Assembly (NCBI GenBank): GCA_022818135.1
Contig: JAFMSR010000009.1
Coordinates: 19,317,779 to 19,381,778, forward strand
Direction of reading: 5' to 3'
Origin: Saxidomus purpurata
Lineage: Eukaryota > Mollusca > Bivalvia > Venerida > Veneridae
Length of the DNA stretch: 64,000 nt
Shown here: piece by piece, positions 57,450 through 64,000 of the stretch
Numbering within the stretch: position 1 is the first letter of the stretch
How the letters are laid out: each line of letters opens with the position of its first letter
Program-made: the position numbers and the translations under genes
The notes under the pieces: model-generated
Seen by the model: the letters and a program-made list of their open reading frames with translations, nothing else
What the model was told of the DNA's origin: nothing
Databases searched by the model: none

Positions 57450-59345
57450 ATGTCAATTGCTTCTTTTTTATCATTTATTTCAACATATATAATTATACGA
57501 AATATGTACTTATTTGCATACAAATACAATACTCCATTGGCTAGTATGTGTAAAGTCACGCTTAACACACTTCTAAAAGACTATTTTTTGTTTTAAAAAG
57601 AAAAAAAATAATAAAAGGGGAAACTGTTGATTTTTGTGTCGTCTCCGGTGCATTTTAGTTCTTTTTGTTTTCTGTCTTATACAATGTATATAATAGTCTT
57701 GATAAAAATAGTTTCGTACGAGGTTTTGTTGTGTTAACTCAGAAAATATTAATAATTCCCCCTAAGATATGATGATGGATTTTGCCATTCATTTCCGCTA
57801 AATTCTTTTTCTACATCGATCCTGTTTTTTTTAAGTAATTAAACAAAATGTCAAAATATGGTAGCTTTTTCCTGTATTTCATTTGAAATATGAAATACTT
57901 CATCAATAATATAAGAACGTTTACCACATTCCTTTTCATGTTATTTTGTAATATTCCAAAGCTTTTGATTTCTAAATTAAAAATAATTGCAAAGTTTTTG
58001 CTTTTTAAAAACTCACTTAATTTATTCCATAAGACTTCTGGGTGCTGTGGGGTTCCCCGGGCGCCGGGTTTTGGGGAGGCTGCTTTTGGGACCGTGGCAT
58101 TCCCTGTTTCCCCTTTTTTCCCGTTATTTTTGTTTTTTTGAGCATAAGTAAATGTCCAAAAAAATTGTTACTGACTTTCAAGACGCATATATTTGTGTTA
58201 CCTATATTCATTTTTAATAAAGTCGTGTTTGTGGGCAAAATTCGCATGATATATTTATACCGAAACTTTCTCATTTTCGCGTCAATTGTTGCTTTAAAGA
58301 TCTGAGAGTATACCCTCTTCCGGTTTCTGTCAATTATACTTAGATTTTTTTCCCACTTTATTTCCGATTTTAGTAACCTTGGACTGGAGTTAATGTAAAA
58401 CTGCTAAGTATATGAAAATTTGTTTGGCGCCTTTGATTGTTTTAGTGCATCCAATAACTTTGTTTTTGTGTTATATTATACCTTCTGTTTAATCTTCTTT
58501 GAAAGTAGAAAGTCGTTGTTTTCAGGTTAAACTACTACTTAAACTTTTAGGAACAGTAAAAGGTATTATTTCTATAGTCAAAAAGTGTTCTATATTTGTT
58601 ATTCCTTTTTCGTGCCATTTCTTAAAATAAAACCCGATCATTTTTTTATATTTGAGTTATTCCATATGATCTGTTTACCTAAATGTTCAAAAGAATTTGT
58701 TTGATTTATTTTAGCCCATGCTATTAGAATGTCACTTCGAAATTTGTTTTCTTTACATACATTTTATATGTCAGTTTCAGCTACATTACATTGAAATACA
58801 AGTTTGCCACCAAATTCTTCTAGTATATTTCCGATAAATATGTTCCATAGTTTACTTGATAAATTTTCATAGAACTTTTTAACCCAAAATGCCTTGATTG
58901 CATTAAAAAACTTTTTTTAGATCTATAATTTGTATCCCTACTTTATTCGTAATTGAACTGCAATACTTTCCTTCTGATATTCCCTGGGTATTTTATCCTA
59001 TATAAAATTATACATTACTTTTATTATATCTTTTATTGTGTTTATATCAGGATTAGGGAGGATGCTTAAAGGATATATTAGCTTTGGTATTGCAAATGTA
59101 ATTGTAACGGTGTTTTTTTCCTAGAAGAGTTAGTTTTCTGTGTTCCCATTGTTTTAAGCAGTTCGTAAAGCTATTTAGTTTGGGTTTCAAGTTGACTTTT
59201 TGATTTGTTTCAGGATTGTTTGTGAATACAATGCCGCAAGTTCTTGCTGATTCAGAAGTCCAAATAAATGTATTTTTGGGGCCGAATTTAATATTTGTAT
59301 GGGCTTCCCATTTGCTTCTTTTAGCAGAAGATTTGCATTGTCTGT
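57450..59345 (-). mobile_element. Decayed LINE (L1/Tx1-like) reverse transcriptase 3' part, arm 2
   Basis: Minus-strand pieces match the C-terminal part of LINE ORF2: FIWTSESARTCGIVFTNN, NCLKQWEHRKLTLLGK and, after several frameshifts, FRYKYIMRILPTN before the usual Cys/His end. It ends in a GGGAATGCC-type repeat at about 58140-58030. Arm 1 keeps flanks and a little of the start (34240-34345) but not the body, so this is an insertion in arm 2 or a deletion in arm 1. Confidence 0.65.
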
Positions 59346-59814
59346 GAAGAAAGTTTTGGACTAGGCGTAACTTTTCCTGGACTTAGCTTAAAGGCTTTAA
59401 GTATTGAGTATTGAGTGTAAATATCTGAGTGAGTGCAGTGTGCTTCTATGTTTATATTTATCATATGCTTTTTTGCGAAATTAAACTCTAATTTTACATG
59501 AGTTTCTGTTTTCTATGTTTTAAAACTGGGTGCATTCATAATGTTTGTATGCAATGCAATGTTCGGACTTCGATTTTTAAAAGGTTTTATTTAGTACTTT
59601 TGCCGTTTGAAGCAAGTTTGGCGAAATTCGGGCAATATGTATTAAGTTCACTGCCATGTTATACTTAATTCTTTAATAGTCTGCTCTAAACCTAAAAATA
59701 TGAACATTCGTAAATTTGATATTTGCAAACTTAACTCGGCATGTAACTACATGTATTTATTTCGCTGCGCCATGTTTGAACTTAATAAATTAGCCTGAAA
59801 AATATGTTCTTCAA

Positions 59815-60730
59815 ACTGTTACAAGCCTCTGTACACTAACCACATTGTTGATGTATTTCAAACTTATTTTTCATACGAGTGGTATTCAATAAATATTTAG
59901 ACTGGCAAAATAAAACTAAAGCTGATTTAAGGCATAATTCATCATTACAAAAATTTACTTTTAAATTAACAAAATGCACTTTTCCGTCCGATATATCAAT
60001 GACCTGAAATGCGCATGGTAATTTACCCCCAAAACATATATACATTATTGTAAAAAGCGATACTGGAGTTGCAGCGACGCCTTTTCCAGAAATTTTCTTT
60101 TTACAGTATAGGAATAAAGAGAAGTCACAGAGGCTCAGGTCTGGCGAGTATGGAGGATGCTGAAATTGTTTGACCTGTTCGTCCAATAGAAAATGTTGTA
60201 CAATATCACTGCTGTCTACATGTGCAGATGCACTGTCATTAATACGACGGATATCCCTCAAACCAGCTAGTGGGCGAAGTTAACGTAATGCTTTCTGGGT
60301 ATTTGCACAACAGGTGCATGTACCTTTGAAACGGAAGGCAATTGTGAATAAAAGCCATTTAGAACTTTAAGTTATTTTTGCGGTCTGTCCTGTACTTTCC
60401 TTAGCCGCTGTTTATTATTTACATGTACCGGTCAATTCATTTCCTGCGAGGAGCTCATTTAGTCTTCTTTCATTAGAATTTGTGTACACTTTTAAAAGAT
60501 CTTTGCAACATTTAACCCGTTTGGCCTTTGGGCAGAAGATGGGTAGAAGAGAGTGAATACACAAGGCAGGTCTTTGACTCTATATTCTTCCTTATGAAAT
60601 TTGTTAACCCACCTATAAACTGTGGCTTTGGAAGGAGAAGATTCACCATATTTTTTTTAACTTCTACCTGGTATATTCAAAGCACTTCTCGTTTATTCGA
60701 AACCTCTGTTCCAGTATAAGAATATTTCAA
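59815..60730 (-). mobile_element. Decayed mariner-type transposon, arm 2
   Basis: Mirror copy of 32900-33850. The minus frame 60261-59836 gives INDSASAHVD and HPPYSPDLSLCDFSLF, the second and third catalytic regions of mariner transposase. An N-terminal part near 60600 resembles the DNA-binding region (RWVNKF in another frame). A deletion removes the region around the first catalytic Asp. Confidence 0.7.
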
Positions 60731-61469
60731 ACCAAATGTTCCGTTAACTACTTACTTTAATATACTCATGTATCATTAATATATGAGATTTTTCCATTAC
60801 CAAACTGACATGTTCATTACCTCTGTCATATTTAAAAGTATATTATGACAGCACTCCTAAAGGTGCGATGAATATCTGCGTTCATTTCCTAATCGTCAGT
60901 GCTATTAAAAATTTAAAACAAGTAACCATGCATAAAGAAGTCCGCTCTGACCTTACACGAATATGGCAATTAAAAATTCAATTTACAAATTGCAGTTGCC
61001 AGGGAACTATGACTCTTTTATGATCATTGCGATAGAATGACGGTGTAAAACGACTTAAATGTTATAAGTACCGGGAAGTCAGCAAATAACACGTTCATTT
61101 TACCTCACCTGAGCACTTTTTGCCTAGGATGAGCTATAGTGACCACTAACCGTACGGCGCCCGTCGTCCGGCGTCCGGCGTCCGTTCAAATCTGTCAGAA
61201 AACGTAAAACCTACAGAGATAGACACCGAGCAGCTTATTTGCTAATATTACTCCGGAACTTGAATAATAGCAGGTCATGCAATGCTGCGATAATGCACAT
61301 TAATAGTCAGACACTGAACTACGTGACAGAGCATATTTAGTAATACTTTAACTGCACTGACTGTTCTGTGAATATCTCTAGATGTATAGAGAGCGGAAGT
61401 CAAACCTTTTTTGGCAAGGGCATAATAAACGGAAATACAAAAACACATAAAACAAAGGCGCCAAGCGCC

Positions 61470-61752
61470 AATTGTTTACCCGCCAAAATGACGAATAGAT
61501 TTCGTCTTCAAAGTTTTGCATTTTCGCCCCGCCAGCCGCCGATGCGAAAACGCGAAAAATCAGTAATTTGTCGCATTGTCGCGCTCGCATTTTCCCCATC
61601 CGAAAACACGACAAACTGATATGATACGCAGAGGCGAAATGCAACAAATTACTAAAATGCTGCGTTTTTGCGCCGGTGTATGGCGGGGCGAAAATGCGAA
61701 TCTTTGAAGGCGAAAATGCGACAGATTTTCGTCGCGTTTGCGGGTAAACAAT
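61470..61752. mobile_element. GC-rich foldback element with GCGAAAATGCGA repeats
   Basis: Ends TTGTTTACCCGC (61472-61483) and GCGGGTAAACAA (61740-61751) are perfect inverted repeats. Inside, GCATTTTCGCCCCGCC on the left mirrors GGCGGGGCGAAAATGC on the right. Overlapping frames on both strands here are by-products of the palindrome. Confidence 0.65.
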
Positions 61753-61759
61753 CACCGCT

Positions 61760-63139
61760 TGATCGTTTTAAAGGTATTTATCAGAAATATCAACCAAATG
61801 GGTAACGGTAACATCGTTTTCGATATATATAAAAAAAGTGCTACAAATTGGTATAAACCACAAGAAATTTACCAATACTTCCGGAAATGGACCGTTTCAA
61901 GTCGGTTACCTCGAAATATCATCTGTTTGTGTGAGGTACGCATACTGCTATATTTCTGATAACTGACTGTTCCCAGATGATAACATATTCAATTACTTTA
62001 TCATGAGCTAGTTTTATACATGTATATCGTGGCGTAGTTGAGATGTGCTTAACCTAGCGAAACATTTGCCTTGAAATTGTTAATTTTATGACTACATGGT
62101 GTGTCATATATACGGTCTGTCTAATAGTTTGAGGATTCATTAATCTGTGTGTTGGCCGGGTTGTTAGTGTGAACATTGTTTAATGGTGATCTCAGTCATT
62201 TTTCTTACTAAACATTTACCGCCGTCCACTGCTTTTTCATAATGTTTTATGATATTCACTTCATTGAGTTGTTCGTTCAGTTAATGTTCACCCAAATAGT
62301 CGTCACTTTGTGACCGTCAGCTCGATTGCCCGTTATACTTTTGTCCGGAATATAACTTAAGAGATAACTAAGAACGGTGAAAGGGGTGTTGTCTGCAGTG
62401 TATGATCGTGACATAGAAACGTTAGAACCCCAAATCTTATATTTTGACAACTACCATCAACTTATTTACATTTACAAACGTTTTAGAAGTCACTCGATTG
62501 AGAAAAACATAGAATAAGTTTACCATACTCAATAATTTTGTAATTGACAAAGAAAGAACCAGCAACAGAATTAGTATTTGTAAGCTGCGTCCGTGTTATA
62601 ATTCATGCATTGGAAATGCAAAACTGTACGATTGCAATAAATGCACGTATGTTACCAAAACTTAATTATTTACGTAAAATGCAGAACAAAGTGATTGACA
62701 AACCTTTATTCTGCAAGAGTGTGACAAGTATTACATTTTCTTCACTCATTTGTAGCATTTGAACTTTTCAAAATCTATTCATATTTCATTACCCAGTATT
62801 GATTTCTTTATGTAAACGTTTGTTATGTCACACTAAAGTACAAAATGACTATTATTCAAGAGTTATGGCTCCATCTTAATTATTCGAAAAGTGTAGAGTC
62901 ATTTCATGGATGAGAAGCTTTCCAAATGTGGCTTTTCTTTTCAAATCTAAAGTCCTATTAGCAAGTTGGATGAAAAATACTTGTACAAAATGAGCTCTTC
63001 TCACCGGCAAATAGACCGTTACATATTTGAAAAGCATTCATAACATTGCTTTGTATTCGAACTTATATGTCATAAATATAGCGCAGATTTGTGTTTTAAT
63101 GCTACTGCAAAAAATAAATAAATAGAAAAACTGTTTGAT
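61760..63139. other. Non-coding stretch after arm 2
   Basis: AT-rich, short frames only, none with a recognisable domain. Confidence 0.35.
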
Positions 63140-63275
63140 ATCGCTTTTTCGTGAAAAACGACAAAATACGAAAGAAATGTGTATGTCAACATTGTTTTAG
63201 ACTTAATAGAACATAATTCTACATATCATTATTTTATCCTAAGTTTGTTATCTAATTAGACTTTAAAATATACCG
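63140..63275. mobile_element. Fragment of a family C-like element
   Basis: The stretch TACGAAAGAAATGTGTATGT and the following bases resemble the interior and right side of the element at 15955-16278. No matching left end was seen. Confidence 0.35.
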
Positions 63276-63685
63276 AGATTGCATCACACTACCGCGCGAC
63301 GTAGTCATAAACATTGTATGCAATGTCCCTACAGTTCGATTTCGTAAACCCTTGTTTGAAAAACAAGGGCTAATGACATTCAAGTATAAAAAGAACAGTT
63401 GTTAGAATAAAGGTAGTCAACGATCAACAAAATAAATTTACTTACCCGGTGGTTTAGGCAGCGCCTAAATATATACAATTATATCCCGGGTCGAAATTAT
63501 CAGATCTACTTTTTCTTTTCTTTTTATTTTCTTTTTTTTTTCTATGAAATACACCTGATTAGGTTTTATAAATACGAAGCATGTTTATTTCTATTTTGTT
63601 TAAAAAATGTCATCTATTTATATTTTGCTATTTTGTTTACTGACAATGAATAATGAACACAGGTACATGTTTATACTTTATTTAA

Positions 63686-63892
63686 TCATTTCAGCAGTCT
63701 AAAATAATTAAGTTTATGTATTGACCTGGACTTCGTCTGCAGTGTGTCTGTAGCTTCTCCAATGGCGGTATTGATTGTTTCTCCAGAAGCCTCAGCTTCA
63801 TCTGCTGTATCGCTGTCTGAACTATGGTCCCTGTCTGATCCAAGATACAATATAACTGAATCCTGATTGTTTTCTACCGCTGTGTTTTCCTT
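63686..63892 (-). CDS. Possible coding exon, acidic Ser/Asp-rich
   Basis: A minus-strand frame of about 68 codons without ATG, running to TGA at 63686. It encodes SDRDHSSDSDTADEAEASG followed by ETINTAIGEATDTLQTKS. Composition is unlike the surrounding AT-rich DNA and looks coding. A possible acceptor (CTGAAAG) lies at its upstream edge but has a poor pyrimidine tract. It may be an internal or last exon of a gene running in from beyond the window edge. Confidence 0.3.
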   Translation of the reverse strand, partial: KENTAVENNQDSVILYLGSDRDHSSDSDTADEAEASGETINTAIGEATDTLQTKSRSIHKLNYFRLLK

Positions 63893-64000
63893 TCAGTGAA
63901 GTATTCCGGATCTTTAAAATAGCGGCACCATCAACACCAAACATTTGCAGTTATGGACTGAAGCCCTTGCAATGCAAGTTGTTTTACATCGGATTATTTG

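Larger units (their letters stand above)
52168..61225 (-). repeat. Arm 2 of a large inverted duplication
   Basis: Reverse-complement partner of 30790-41285. It lacks at least five insertions present in arm 1 and holds a LINE stretch that arm 1 lacks. Confidence 0.85.

Noticed and set aside
61378..61755. Overlapping frames of 83-125 codons on both strands
   Set aside because: They come from the GCGAAAATGCGA palindrome at 61470-61752, which lacks stops on both strands.

Overview
The window looks like AT-rich animal DNA, most probably from a bivalve mollusc. The reasons are short exons with spliceable borders, families of small secreted cysteine-rich proteins (PAN/Apple, WSC, thrombospondin type 1, C-type lectin), tRNA-derived SINEs, many small inverted-repeat transposons, a tyrosine-recombinase element, and tandem repeats of a kind common in bivalve genomes. 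The organism call is inference; no species is claimed. There are no bacterial operons, rRNA genes or convincing functional tRNA genes.

The genes fall into two families. (1) A PAN-WSC family has five copies plus one relic. Each intact copy has three exons: signal peptide plus a PAN/Apple-like domain, the first half of a WSC domain, and the second half of WSC ending in TAG. The predicted product is a secreted protein of 193-194 residues. Copies 1-3 lie on the minus strand (exon 1 at 1854-2154, 7583-7883 and 20874-21174). Copy 4 is on the minus strand (exon 1 at 40803-41094) and copy 5 on the plus strand (exon 1 at 52331-52622). A decayed exon-1 relic sits near 49.9-50.1 kb. Copy 1 is broken in exon 2. 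(2) Two intronless genes at 10905-11735 and 25615-26448 encode a secreted protein with a signal peptide, a helical stretch, one TSP1 repeat and a C-terminal C-type lectin-like domain.

Layout: from 1 to about 27.5 kb the DNA is a direct segmental duplication. Unit I (1 to about 2.5 kb) is partial, unit II spans about 4.07-13.17 kb and unit III about 15.47-27.47 kb. In units II and III a PAN-WSC gene and a TSP1-lectin gene point away from each other, so they form a co-duplicated divergent pair. From about 30.79 to 61.23 kb there is a large, diverged inverted duplication. Arm 1 (about 30.79-41.29 kb) and arm 2 (about 52.17-61.23 kb) each carry one PAN-WSC gene and a decayed mariner transposon, and flank a spacer of about 10.9 kb. 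The spacer holds a decayed tyrosine-recombinase element, two tandem arrays, a pogo-like element and the PAN relic.

Transposons differ between duplicates, so empty and filled sites can be read directly. At least five families of small inverted-repeat elements have inserted at TTAA. One TTAA site is empty in unit II and holds two unrelated elements in units I and III. Nothing shows how the two gene families work together; paired extracellular recognition or adhesion proteins (immune or mucosal) is the most economical guess.
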